A stretch of DNA of 30,150 nucleotides. It comes from an uncultured bacterium. Its GTDB lineage: Bacteria > Actinomycetota > Aquicultoria > SKW223 > CALKMS01. Made by a program: the position numbers and the translations under genes. The stretch's first letter is position 1, and each line of letters starts with the position of its first letter. The stretch is from NCBI GenBank assembly GCA_938091145.1, contig CALKMS010000028.1, forward strand, positions 1 through 30,150. Direction: 5' to 3'. Below are positions 14,256 through 21,528 of this stretch, in pieces. The notes under the pieces were generated by a model that did not search any database, was not told the DNA's origin, and saw only the letters and a program-made list of their open reading frames with translations.

Positions 14256-14341
14256 GGGCCGGTGGTGGAACTGGCAGACACCGCGGACTTAAAATCCGCT
14301 GCCCTCTGGGCGTGTGGGTTCGACTCCCGCCCGGCCCACCA
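14256..14341 (+). tRNA. tRNA-Leu (anticodon UAA)
   Basis: The acceptor arms GGGCCGG (14256-14262) and CCGGCCC (14331-14337) pair perfectly, followed by discriminator A and an encoded CCA. The anticodon stem GCGGA/TCCGC carries loop CTTAAAA with anticodon TAA. The long variable arm is typical of class II tRNA-Leu. The T arm has GTTCGAC. A TAAAAT -10-like box at 14231-14236 is a plausible promoter element. Confidence 0.97.
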
Positions 14342-14575
14342 CCTTCGACCTAAAAACAGCCAATCCCCCGGATTAGCGTAAAGACCCTGCGAAGTAAATA
14401 TTAGGATATTGGCGCATAATCGAGGTAAGTTTAAAGCAACTCGCTATCTCCGACCTTTAAAACCCGTCTTTTCCCAAAAACATGAAACGATTTTACCTAA
14501 GTAAAAAGTTGAAAAGCAAAGTTATCATTGAAAAAATAATAAAAGAAGGTAAGATTACTCTTGTTCCATAACAAA
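14342..14575. other. Gap between two tRNA genes with one candidate promoter
   Basis: This stretch holds no open frame with coding character and no RNA family I recognise. It contains a short AATCC-CCC-GGATT inverted repeat (near 14363-14375) without a T-run. At its right end a promoter for tRNA-Pro is plausible: TTGAAA (14528-14533), 16 bases, TAAGAT (14550-14555), about 20 bases before the tRNA. Confidence 0.5.
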
Positions 14576-14653
14576 CGGGGTGTAGCGCAGTTTGGTTAGC
14601 GCGCAGCGTTCGGGACGCTGAGGTCGCCGGTTCAAGTCCGGCCACCCCGACCA
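14576..14653 (+). tRNA. tRNA-Pro (anticodon CGG)
   Basis: The acceptor arms CGGGGTG (14576-14582) and CACCCCG (14643-14649) pair fully, then A and an encoded CCA. The anticodon stem CAGCG/CGCTG holds loop TTCGGGA, anticodon CGG. The T arm GCCGG-TTCAAGT-CCGGC is canonical. Confidence 0.97.
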
Positions 14654-14744
14654 ATTTATGTTGTTTTGGGATCACGATTTCGCCTCTTCCTTTTTAATCT
14701 CTCGAATTAACAAAAGGATTGAGCTAAAATAAAATTAAAGATTT

Positions 14745-15218
14745 ATGAAAAAAGAAAAGTTAAGTTTTGTGATTGCTTCAGACCACACTGACCGAGGAAA
14801 GAGGATTTCTCAGGCTATTGCCGAATTTTTGAATGCTCAGGGTCACAAAGGCATCATCTATGATAAAGACTGCGGTCCTCAAGATGACTTTCCTCTGATC
14901 GCTAAAGGAGCAGTTGAAAAAATCTGTTCGGGAGAAGTCAATCGAGCAATCTTAATTGGTGGTTCAGGAAGTGGAATGGCAATGGTCGCTAACAAATTTA
15001 AAGGAATTAGGGCAGCTGTGGTTGGCAACCCTGACGATATGCGCCATATTGCCAGGCGAGACTTCCCCAACGTCATCTGTCTTCCAGCCTGGAACTTTGA
15101 TCCCGGCTTAGCTGTTCATCTTATCCGTACCTGGCTCACCACTCCTCCTAGTCGTGAACCGAAGTATCTTCGGCGATTGGAGGAAATCAAAAGTATTGAG
15201 GAACAAAATTTTAAGTGA
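14745..15218 (+). CDS. RpiB/LacAB-family protein with altered catalytic residues
   Basis: A 157-residue Rossmann-type protein aligned by eye along its whole length with ribose-5-phosphate isomerase B: VIASDHTDRGK at the start, 'QDDFPLIAKGAVEKI', 'ILIGGSGSGMAMVANKFKGI' in the middle and 'LIRTWLTTPP' near the end. In E. coli RpiB the base is Cys65 in CGTG; in the mycobacterial enzyme it is a Glu a few residues later. Here the Cys position is Gly72 and the Glu position is not acidic (SGMAM). The 'ARxHN' His that opens the sugar ring is replaced by Asp106 (ARRDF), with a one-residue deletion. It could be a divergent isomerase, an isomerase of another sugar, or non-enzymatic. The next gene is a GCS2-type ligase 75 bases downstream, perhaps in one operon. 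Confidence 0.82.
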   Translation: MKKEKLSFVIASDHTDRGKRISQAIAEFLNAQGHKGIIYDKDCGPQDDFPLIAKGAVEKICSGEVNRAILIGGSGSGMAMVANKFKGIRAAVVGNPDDMRHIARRDFPNVICLPAWNFDPGLAVHLIRTWLTTPPSREPKYLRRLEEIKSIEEQNFK

Positions 15219-15293
15219 AAAAATAGGCAAGCGCGGTTCTTTCTCAACCAACAGAAAAAAGGTTTAAAAATCCATTAGTAGGTGATAATTTTT

Positions 15294-16292
15294 ATGCTAA
15301 CTTTTGGCTTAGAAGAAGAAGTCTTCCTTTTAGAAAGAGAAAAACCCAGTTTACAATCACTTTATTACTTGGCAAAACTTCTCAAAAAAAACCCTCGCTT
15401 TTATTTTACTCACTCAGCTTCTAATTTTACTCAAGGAAAAGATATAAGAATCTCCCTCATGAGTGGAGTTGAAATTTCCACTGAAGTCAAAAAAAACCCT
15501 CGCCAGTTAATAGAAGACTTGAAAGCGCGGCGCAAAGACTTAATTGAGGCTTGTCGGGATGATTGCTTAATAATTCCTCTTGGGTCGCTACTTCATTTGA
15601 GCGCACCAACTTTAACCTGTGCCCTTCAAGTGCATATCGGTGGGGTTGAAGATATTGATAAAACTTACAAAAATCTTGCTTATTTTCTTCCCTTATTAAT
15701 TTTGGCAACCGCAAACTCTCCAGCCTGCAATGGTAAATACTTCGGACTATCCTATCGGTTGGCGAATTCTTTTGCTATTGGCTCACTAAAAGAAAAAGAT
15801 TATTTTTTTCGTTTCCAAGACTTAATTGTTTCCCGCCGTCTTAAAACTATCGAAATAAGAGTTTTTGATCCGATCTGGGACCTAAATCGTTTAGAAAAAG
15901 TCCTTCAAGCAATTGAAGCAATAGTTAAATTAGACAAATTTTTTCCCTTTAGCTATCAACAATACCGCGAGCTCAGAGAAAAAGTTGTCCATTACGGCTA
16001 CTGCAAAGAAGTGGAGTTTCTCTACCGGGAGCTTTGTAAGTATTTCCCATGCCCAAAAGAGCTTTTTCTCCAGCCCCCGGCTGAATCAGTCTGGTACGCC
16101 TACCAAAAAATGGGCCTAAGAAAAACTTACTTGGCTCTTGACAATGCTTACCGGCATGGAATCTTTAAACCAGTAGAAAAGAATACACCAAATCCTCGAC
16201 TCTGGAAAAAAATCGCCGGCATTGCCTTCTATTATATTCCAAAACTACCATATGTTAGCTGGAAGTTTTTAAAAGAGCATGGTTATATTTGA
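15294..16292 (+). CDS. GCS2-family (YbdK-like) glutamate-cysteine ligase / carboxylate-amine ligase
   Basis: A 332-residue enzyme of the GCS2 family, which joins an amine to the gamma-carboxyl of glutamate or similar acids with ATP. It starts with the family signature LTFGLEEEVFLLE, then 'ISTEVKKNPRQLIEDL', 'LQVHIGGVEDIDK', 'ILATANSPACNGKYFGLSYR' and 'RLKTIEIRVFDPIWD'. The glutamates and the HIG motif for metal and nucleotide are kept. Compared with EgtA or YbdK the 'HxHxG' is reduced to QVHIG. The true substrate is open; gamma-glutamyl-cysteine would be only one option. I chose the ATG at 15294 behind AGGTGA; a GTG at 15282 would add four residues. It ends 13 bases from the convergent ppx gene, with no clear terminator. 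Confidence 0.82.
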   Translation: MLTFGLEEEVFLLEREKPSLQSLYYLAKLLKKNPRFYFTHSASNFTQGKDIRISLMSGVEISTEVKKNPRQLIEDLKARRKDLIEACRDDCLIIPLGSLLHLSAPTLTCALQVHIGGVEDIDKTYKNLAYFLPLLILATANSPACNGKYFGLSYRLANSFAIGSLKEKDYFFRFQDLIVSRRLKTIEIRVFDPIWDLNRLEKVLQAIEAIVKLDKFFPFSYQQYRELREKVVHYGYCKEVEFLYRELCKYFPCPKELFLQPPAESVWYAYQKMGLRKTYLALDNAYRHGIFKPVEKNTPNPRLWKKIAGIAFYYIPKLPYVSWKFLKEHGYI

Positions 16293-16305
16293 GTCTCGAA
16301 TAGAT

Positions 16306-17232
16306 TTAAATCAAAGGCTGTCCATATTTTTTCCAGCTCAAAGCTAAGCCATCGAGCAAATCGCTTTCGCTAACAACTAGCCCCTGAGCTTCAAAAAAAT
16401 CGATTATCTCTAAAGTCAAAAAAGCTCCTCCCACAATAATGTCAGCCCTTTTTGGCTCCAAACCTTTTACTTCTTTTCTTTTCTTCAATGGAAGCGAAGC
16501 CAAGAAAAAAGCCACTTTCTCGACTTCCTCTTTTTTTAAGTAATAACCGTGAACAAACTCAGGATCATACGGCTCAAGCTCATTAGCCACTGCCACCAAC
16601 GTGGTCACCGTACCAGCTACTCCATAAAGAATCCCCCGAGAAAAATCTTTAAGCTTTACCAATTCTTTTCTCACTCTTTTCCGCAGTTTCTCAATTTCTC
16701 TCTCAGCTGGTGGATCTGAAAAAAGAAAGCTTTCACTTAATCTAACTGAACCAAGAGGTAGACTCACTACCCGAACATCCGGATAAAAACCGTCACAAAC
16801 CCTCTCAACAAACTCAGTACTACCCCCACCGATATCAAAAACCACTGCTCCTGTCGGCAGTTTAAAAGCCTGAGAAACCGCTTTAAACATGAGTTTCCCT
16901 TCTTCTCTGGCAGAAATAACGAAACAATCATAACCAGTTTCCGCCTTAAGTTGATTCAAAAACCACTCACTATCGCTAGCTTCCCTTAAAGCCTGAGTAG
17001 CAGCCAAAATTACCAATTCTGCCTTCTCTTTTTTGGCCAACTCCAAAAACCTCTTCACTTCGCTAATAGTTCCTTTCGCAGAACTTTTGTCAAGCTGAAA
17101 GCTCGAGCTTATTCCTTTACCAAGACGGGTAATAACTGACTGTTTCATCAATGGATAGTAGTTTTCATTCTCAATCTTTGCCAGAATCAGCCGAACCGAA
17201 TTAGTGCCAACATCAATAGCCGCAACTTTCAT
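16306..17232 (-). CDS. Ppx/GppA-family exopolyphosphatase or pppGpp phosphohydrolase
   Basis: A 308-residue protein consisting of the core Ppx/GppA domain only. N-terminal phosphate loop AAIDVGTNSVRLIL, the 'ATQALREASDSEWFL' region, 'EEGKLMF' near residue 136, and the second loop VFDIGGGSTEFVE are in the expected order. The enzyme removes terminal phosphates from polyphosphate or converts pppGpp to ppGpp; the two activities cannot be separated by sequence here. It lacks the C-terminal HD-like domain of E. coli Ppx, as in short actinobacterial homologues. The ATG at 17232 shares one base with the DUF501 stop (TAATG). Last gene of the S1-DUF501-ppx unit. Confidence 0.9.
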   Translation of the reverse strand: MKVAAIDVGTNSVRLILAKIENENYYPLMKQSVITRLGKGISSSFQLDKSSAKGTISEVKRFLELAKKEKAELVILAATQALREASDSEWFLNQLKAETGYDCFVISAREEGKLMFKAVSQAFKLPTGAVVFDIGGGSTEFVERVCDGFYPDVRVVSLPLGSVRLSESFLFSDPPAEREIEKLRKRVRKELVKLKDFSRGILYGVAGTVTTLVAVANELEPYDPEFVHGYYLKKEEVEKVAFFLASLPLKKRKEVKGLEPKRADIIVGGAFLTLEIIDFFEAQGLVVSESDLLDGLALSWKKYGQPLI

Positions 17233-17753
17233 TAACCGCATCGCTGAAAACAAGAAGAAAAAATCCGGCGATGAAGATAAAAACCAATCGGGTTAACTCC
17301 GAAAACCAGCCAATTTGCGTAGTGAGCGTGAAGACATTTCACTTTTTTCCAATCTGAAACCCCTCCAATCCCCCGCCTAAGTAAGTCATCTTTAATAGAT
17401 GGTGGTAATTCAGGTTCCAGCTCAATCAAATGTGCTTTAAACTGATAAAAAATCGACTGCGAAAAACTGAAAGCTCTCGCAAAAACCTCGTCTTCATTTA
17501 ATCTTTCCTGAAACTTCTTTATCCATCCCGCTGCTTCCCACCGGGAAATTTCTTTCACCAACCAAGGGCAGGAAAGCCAAAAAAGATTAGAAAAATAGCT
17601 TTTCCGACCAAGCTTTAAGAGAGACAAAATCACCAGTGGGCGACCAAAATCACACCGTTTAACCACTGTTATTTTCCCGCGGGGCTGTCTTTTAAGTTGC
17701 CTGGTCAGTACCAAATAGTCAGAATAAATACCTTGATTACCAGCGCTTACCAT
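17232..17753 (-). CDS. DUF501 family protein
   Basis: A 173-residue protein with DUF501 landmarks: an early 'RQPRGKITVVKRCDFGRPLVI', 'FWLSCPWLVKEISRWEAAGW' in the middle and 'GIGGVSDWKKVKCLHAHYANWL' followed by GVNPIG near the end. Function is unknown. The family is best known from Actinobacteria, where it lies between ftsB/divIC and ppx, exactly as here. The conserved Cys-His residues (KRC, LSCP, CLHAH) suggest metal binding. It overlaps the S1 gene by 17 bases and ppx by one, so the three are tightly coupled. One of the best lineage clues in the window. Confidence 0.9.
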   Translation of the reverse strand: MVSAGNQGIYSDYLVLTRQLKRQPRGKITVVKRCDFGRPLVILSLLKLGRKSYFSNLFWLSCPWLVKEISRWEAAGWIKKFQERLNEDEVFARAFSFSQSIFYQFKAHLIELEPELPPSIKDDLLRRGIGGVSDWKKVKCLHAHYANWLVFGVNPIGFYLHRRIFSSCFQRCG

Positions 17754-18105
17754 CGCGACGGCGCTTTAAATCGCTCTGGTTTTCTTCGCTGGCTCTCAAG
17801 TAAGAACGAAGCATCTGCTCAAAATCAGAATTACAGCCTTTTTTGACTCGAGGTGTCGAGTGGCTTTTTTCGTTTTCCAGCTCTTTAATTGAAAGATCTA
17901 CTTTGCCATTATCCTTTATTTCCCTTACTTTCGCCCGAACAACTTCGCCAACTCGAAGATAGTCTGATACATTCCTAACAAAGTTACGAGAAATTTGAGA
18001 GATGTGAATCAAACCCTGCGAACCGTCATCAAGCTCCACAAAGGCACCAAAGTTAGTTATCTTAACCACTTTGCCCTCGACAACTTGACCAACTTGAAAA
18101 GCCAA
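17737..18105 (-). CDS. S1-domain RNA-binding protein (YabR/GSP13-like)
   Basis: A 122-residue protein with one S1 RNA-binding domain in residues 3-75 (VGQVVEGKVVKITNFGAFVE, GLIHISQIS, VGEVVRAKVREID-like), then a charged tail ending RRRDGKRW. The start is TTG at 18105, behind AAAGGAG at good spacing; no ATG or GTG alternative keeps the domain whole. YabR-type proteins associate with RNA or the ribosome; a precise function is not known. In Bacillus yabR follows divIC, as here. Its own promoter lies at 18139-18167. Confidence 0.9.
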   Translation of the reverse strand: MAFQVGQVVEGKVVKITNFGAFVELDDGSQGLIHISQISRNFVRNVSDYLRVGEVVRAKVREIKDNGKVDLSIKELENEKSHSTPRVKKGCNSDFEQMLRSYLRASEENQSDLKRRRDGKRW

Positions 18106-18138
18106 ATTTACAACTCCTTTCTTTCGGATTTAACCTCG

Positions 18139-18167
18139 ATTTTAAAGTCTCAAAGAGCAGGTGTCAA
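18139..18167 (-). promoter_or_regulatory. Near-consensus promoter of the S1-DUF501-ppx unit
   Basis: The minus strand reads TTGACA (18167-18162), 17 bases, TAAAAT (18144-18139). Both boxes are at or one base from consensus. The -35 box overlaps the stop codon of ftsB (TTGA). Transcription should start near 18132, about 27 bases before the TTG start of the S1 gene. Confidence 0.75.
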
Positions 18168-18553
18168 TAAACTTTCCTTTTTAGCCAGTCTATAAACCTC
18201 AGCCACCAACTTTTTTCTTTTTTTAGTTCCTTACTTTGCGTAGTTTCTTCTTCCGTCTGGGGCTCGATTAAAATATAAGCTTTTTCCCCAGGTTTAACCA
18301 GACCAAAATCCCGGCGGGCAATTTCCTCAACATAGCTCTCTGAGCGCAGTCTCTTTATCTTTCTCTTGATTTCTTCATTCTCCTTAATCTTCGCCTTCAG
18401 TTCTTGCTCCAGCCTTTCCCTCAACTTTCGTTGCTTTTGCCAATCGCGATAAGCCGGATAAGTTAAAAAAGCAGTGAAAAACATGATCAAAAAGAAAAAA
18501 ACCAAAACCTTAAGTAACCTTCGGCCCTTTTTTCCCCTCAACTTAAACCTCAC
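18164..18553 (-). CDS. ftsB: FtsB/DivIC-family septum formation initiator
   Basis: A 129-residue bitopic membrane protein: basic N-terminus (RFKLRGKKGRR), one span (about 15-35), a coiled coil rich in Glu/Lys/Arg (about 38-78) and the family's signature just after it, 'EEIARRDFGLVKPGEKAYIL'. It joins FtsL and FtsQ in the divisome, outside the membrane, to trigger septal wall synthesis. A basic C-terminal tail (WLRFIDWLKRKVY) is unusual. The start is GTG, overlapping the eno stop by four bases (GTGA). Confidence 0.93.
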   Translation of the reverse strand: MRFKLRGKKGRRLLKVLVFFFLIMFFTAFLTYPAYRDWQKQRKLRERLEQELKAKIKENEEIKRKIKRLRSESYVEEIARRDFGLVKPGEKAYILIEPQTEEETTQSKELKKEKSWWLRFIDWLKRKVY

Positions 18554-19839
18554 CGCCCATAAACCAGCTTCCCTACATAAAAAGCTTTTTCTCCTAACTC
18601 TTCTTCTATACGCAAGAGCTGATTATATTTTGCCACCCTTTCAGAGCGAGCTGGCGCTCCTGTCTTGATTTGACCCGCGCCCACCGCTACCGCCAAGTCA
18701 GCAATGAAAGTATCTTCTGTTTCCCCTGAGCGATGAGAAATTACCGCCCGATAATTGTTTTCTTTCGCTAAACGAATGGTCTCGAGAGTTTCGGTTAAAG
18801 TCCCAATCTGGTTAACCTTAATCAATATCGCATTGGCAATTCCTTCTTCAATGCCTCTTTTAAAAATAGCAGGATTTGTAACAAAAATATCATCTCCAAC
18901 CAGCTGTACTTTGCTTCCCAAGCGTAAAGTGAGTTCTTTCCATCCCTGCCAATCGCTTTCCGAAAGTCCATCCTCAATGGAAATAATGGGATAGCTTTCG
19001 ACCTTTTTTTCGAGGTAACTGACCATTCCTTCAGAAGATAATGCAAGCCCTTCCTCTTTTATAAAGTACAAACCATCTTCGTAAAATTCACTGGCAGCCA
19101 GATCAAGAGCTAGAAAGATTTCTTCCCCCGGCTCATAACCTGCTTTTTCAATTGCTTCAACCAAACAGTCCAGTGCTTCAGAACTAGATTTTAAGTCAGG
19201 AGCAAAGCCTCCTTCATCGCCAACCGATGTAGAAAGATTGCTTTTTTTAAGAACTTCTTTTAGCGAATAATAAACTTCGACACCAGCTCGAAGAGCTTCC
19301 CTAAAAGAACTAAATCCCACAGGAGCAATCATAAACTCTTGGAAGGTTAAGCTATTTTGAGCATGAACTCCTCCATTTAAAACATTCATCAAAGGAACGG
19401 GCAAAAGCCACTTGCCTTCCGCGTCTCCTTTATTACTTAAGTATTTATATAATGGCTGCTTAGAAGCTAAGCTAGCCGCGCGAGCCACGGCTAAAGAAAC
19501 CCCCAAAATAGCATTAGCCCCCAATCTTTCTTTATTGGTTGTTCCATCAAGCTCAACAAGAAATCTGTCAATTTCCTTTTGTTTAAAAACATCAAAACCT
19601 TTCAACTGAGAAGCAATAACCTCATTGACATTGCTAACCGCTTTTAAAACGCCTTTGCCACCGTATCGGTTCTCATCACCATCTCTCAGTTCCAAAGCTT
19701 CACGGCTTCCGGTTGAAGCCCCTGCAGGAACCGCCGCTTTACCCACTATTCCGTTCCCCAGAATAACTTCAACCTCAACTGTCGGAGTGCCCCGAGAATC
19801 AAGAATTTCCCGGGCTTTTACTTTTTTTATAACTTCCAT
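18550..19839 (-). CDS. eno: Enolase
   Basis: A 429-residue cytosolic enzyme converting 2-phosphoglycerate to phosphoenolpyruvate. Family marks: 'AREILDSRGTPTVEVEV', 'PAGASTGSREALELRD' with the flexible loop, 'SVGDEGGFAPD', 'LVGDDIFVTNP' with a Mg2+ ligand, 'ILIKVNQIGT' with the catalytic lysine, and 'ISHRSGETEDTFIADLAV'. Full length. A strong ribosome site (GGAGG) precedes the ATG. The first 41 bases overlap the end of mazG in another frame, and the stop overlaps ftsB by four. Confidence 0.98.
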   Translation of the reverse strand: MEVIKKVKAREILDSRGTPTVEVEVILGNGIVGKAAVPAGASTGSREALELRDGDENRYGGKGVLKAVSNVNEVIASQLKGFDVFKQKEIDRFLVELDGTTNKERLGANAILGVSLAVARAASLASKQPLYKYLSNKGDAEGKWLLPVPLMNVLNGGVHAQNSLTFQEFMIAPVGFSSFREALRAGVEVYYSLKEVLKKSNLSTSVGDEGGFAPDLKSSSEALDCLVEAIEKAGYEPGEEIFLALDLAASEFYEDGLYFIKEEGLALSSEGMVSYLEKKVESYPIISIEDGLSESDWQGWKELTLRLGSKVQLVGDDIFVTNPAIFKRGIEEGIANAILIKVNQIGTLTETLETIRLAKENNYRAVISHRSGETEDTFIADLAVAVGAGQIKTGAPARSERVAKYNQLLRIEEELGEKAFYVGKLVYGR

Positions 19840-20668
19840 TTTGCCCTCCTTCGCTTTCTTTTGCCTTTTCCCAAAGACAATCTAACTCCTCCAAGGAAAG
19901 AGACTGCAAACTTAATCCTTTTTTTTCTGCTTCTTCTTCCATTTGAGAAAGTCGTCTTCTAAATTTTTCTGTTGCCTGACGCAAAGCCTCCTCAGGATTA
20001 ATATTTTTTCTCCGAGCTAAATTGACCAGAGAAAAAAGAATATCCCCCATTTCAGCTTGAAGTTCTTTTTTGTCCTTAGCCTGGGAAAACTCTTTTAACT
20101 CCTCAATCACTTTCTCAATTACCCCTTCATCCGCTGGCCAGTCAAAACCCACCCGCCGAGCCCTTTCTTGCACCGCCTTTGCTCGAAGCAAGGCTGGGAG
20201 GGTTGATGGCAAAGATTCGAAAAGCCTTTTGCCGCCTTCCTTTTTCTTTAATCTCTCCCAGTTTTCCAATACTTCTTCCGCTGTTTCCAGTTTCTCCGAA
20301 CCAAACACATGAGGGTGACGTTGGTAAAGTTTATTTAATAAACTCTCAATCACTTGAGTTAAATCAAAAGCCTTTCTTTCCTTTGCCATCTGAGAATGAA
20401 AAACTACTTGAAGCAAAACGTCACCAAGCTCTTCCTTTAAAGAATCATCATTTTGGTCAGCAATTGCTTGACATGCTTCATAAGCCTCTTCCACCAAATT
20501 CTCAGCAATAGTAGAGTGAGTCTGTTCCCGATCCCAAGGACAACCTTCAGGGCTCCGCAAAATTTCCATCGTCTTTACTAAGCGAAGAAAGGCTTCGCTC
20601 AGCTTTACATCTGCCTGTAAATCTCGACCCTCGTTCTCATCTTCAATTTTTTTATTAAATCTCTCCAT
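19799..20668 (-). CDS. mazG: Nucleoside triphosphate pyrophosphohydrolase MazG
   Basis: A 289-residue two-domain MazG. Domain 1 (about 28-140) has 'LRSPEGCPWDREQTHSTIAE' and the metal-binding EExxE...ExxD set (LVEEAYEACQAI, EELGDVLLQVVFH). Domain 2 (about 160-265) repeats it (IEELKEFSQA, 'EMGDILFSLVNLARR'). MazG removes pyrophosphate from aberrant or excess NTPs, and in some bacteria lowers ppGpp. The ATG at 20668 has AAGGAGG. The gene overlaps its upstream neighbour by 64 bases and eno by 41, an unusually long pair of overlaps. The Bacillus homologue YabN sits at the same place but is fused to a methylase domain, absent here. Confidence 0.95.
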   Translation of the reverse strand: MERFNKKIEDENEGRDLQADVKLSEAFLRLVKTMEILRSPEGCPWDREQTHSTIAENLVEEAYEACQAIADQNDDSLKEELGDVLLQVVFHSQMAKERKAFDLTQVIESLLNKLYQRHPHVFGSEKLETAEEVLENWERLKKKEGGKRLFESLPSTLPALLRAKAVQERARRVGFDWPADEGVIEKVIEELKEFSQAKDKKELQAEMGDILFSLVNLARRKNINPEEALRQATEKFRRRLSQMEEEAEKKGLSLQSLSLEELDCLWEKAKESEGGQNGSYKKSKSPGNS

Positions 20669-21528
20669 GCTTCCTCCTTATGATGCTGAAAAAGGAGGTT
20701 ATTAATGTAGTTTTTAACTTCAGAAAAACTCCTGACGCCTTTTTCTTTCTTGCTTATTAACTTTACTAGGAACCACTTATCGCCAACTTTGAAAGGAAGG
20801 GCGGTCTGGCCAGGTTTAAGTTTGACAATTCTTTTCATTAATGGAGCTGGCAAATCCGACTTTCTTTTCCAACCGGTATCAAAATCAAAAAAACCTTGAT
20901 AAGGCTGAAGATCAAACTCTAAAGCAATTCGATATGCGTCAACTTTATTTTTGACTTTCTCTTCAATTCTCTTCACATCTTTTTCAGAGCTAATCTCTGC
21001 CAAAAAAACACGATAAAGTGGCTTTATAACAAAATCCTTTTGATGCGATCGGTAGTAATCTTTCATTTCTTTTTCGGTAACCGGTTTAATATTTCTCTCT
21101 ACCAGTTTCAAAGCCTTCCTGAATAAAACACTTCGAAAAACTATATACCGAAAGCTTTTCTCAGTGAAACCAAATTCCTTTAAAACTTGAGGAAATTTTT
21201 TCCCATAAAACCTTTTGTATTTTTGAACTTCGGCGTCAACTTCTTCACGCTTAACCTTGAGGCCAAGATAATCTAGATTACTCTCAATTAAGGCTCCTGT
21301 AATCAAACCTTCAAACACTTTCTTCCTGACTTCATCTTCAAAACCTTCCCGTTCAAAAAAAGTCGGATGTTCCGCTTTTAAACGACTGACTATTGCATCA
21401 ACCTCAGAAGCTTTTATTTCGATCTTTCCAACCCTGGCCAGCCGTTCGTCTCTATCACAGCCAACCAAAAAGAAAAACAAAAAAGCTAAAATCAAAAAAA
21501 ACAAAGTGGTTTTAACATATTTAGCCAA
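20605..21528 (-). CDS. SurA/PrsA-like lipoprotein with peptidyl-prolyl isomerase-type domain
   Basis: A 307-residue secreted lipoprotein. A Lys-poor hydrophobic signal ends in lipobox LVGC (Cys24). A SurA-N-like helical domain follows (about 30-165: 'IEIKASEVDAIVSRL', 'GLITGALIESNLDYLGLKV'), then a parvulin-type region (about 170-270) with 'FDFDTGWKRKSDLPAPLMKR' and 'LKPGQTALPFKVGDKWFLVKL'. Parvulin active-site Cys/His residues are not evident, so it may act as a chaperone without isomerase activity. It should assist folding of exported proteins. It overlaps mfd by eight bases; in other Gram-positives a surA/prsA gene often lies next to mfd. Confidence 0.85.
   Translation of the reverse strand: MAKYVKTTLFFLILAFLFFFLVGCDRDERLARVGKIEIKASEVDAIVSRLKAEHPTFFEREGFEDEVRKKVFEGLITGALIESNLDYLGLKVKREEVDAEVQKYKRFYGKKFPQVLKEFGFTEKSFRYIVFRSVLFRKALKLVERNIKPVTEKEMKDYYRSHQKDFVIKPLYRVFLAEISSEKDVKRIEEKVKNKVDAYRIALEFDLQPYQGFFDFDTGWKRKSDLPAPLMKRIVKLKPGQTALPFKVGDKWFLVKLISKKEKGVRSFSEVKNYINNLLFQHHKEEAWRDLIKKLKMRTRVEIYRQM

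Noticed and set aside
14493..14675. Minus-strand 60-aa open frame containing 'VAGLEPATSASRT'
   Set aside because: It is antisense to tRNA-Pro (14576-14653). Such peptides are a well-known false annotation over tRNA genes.
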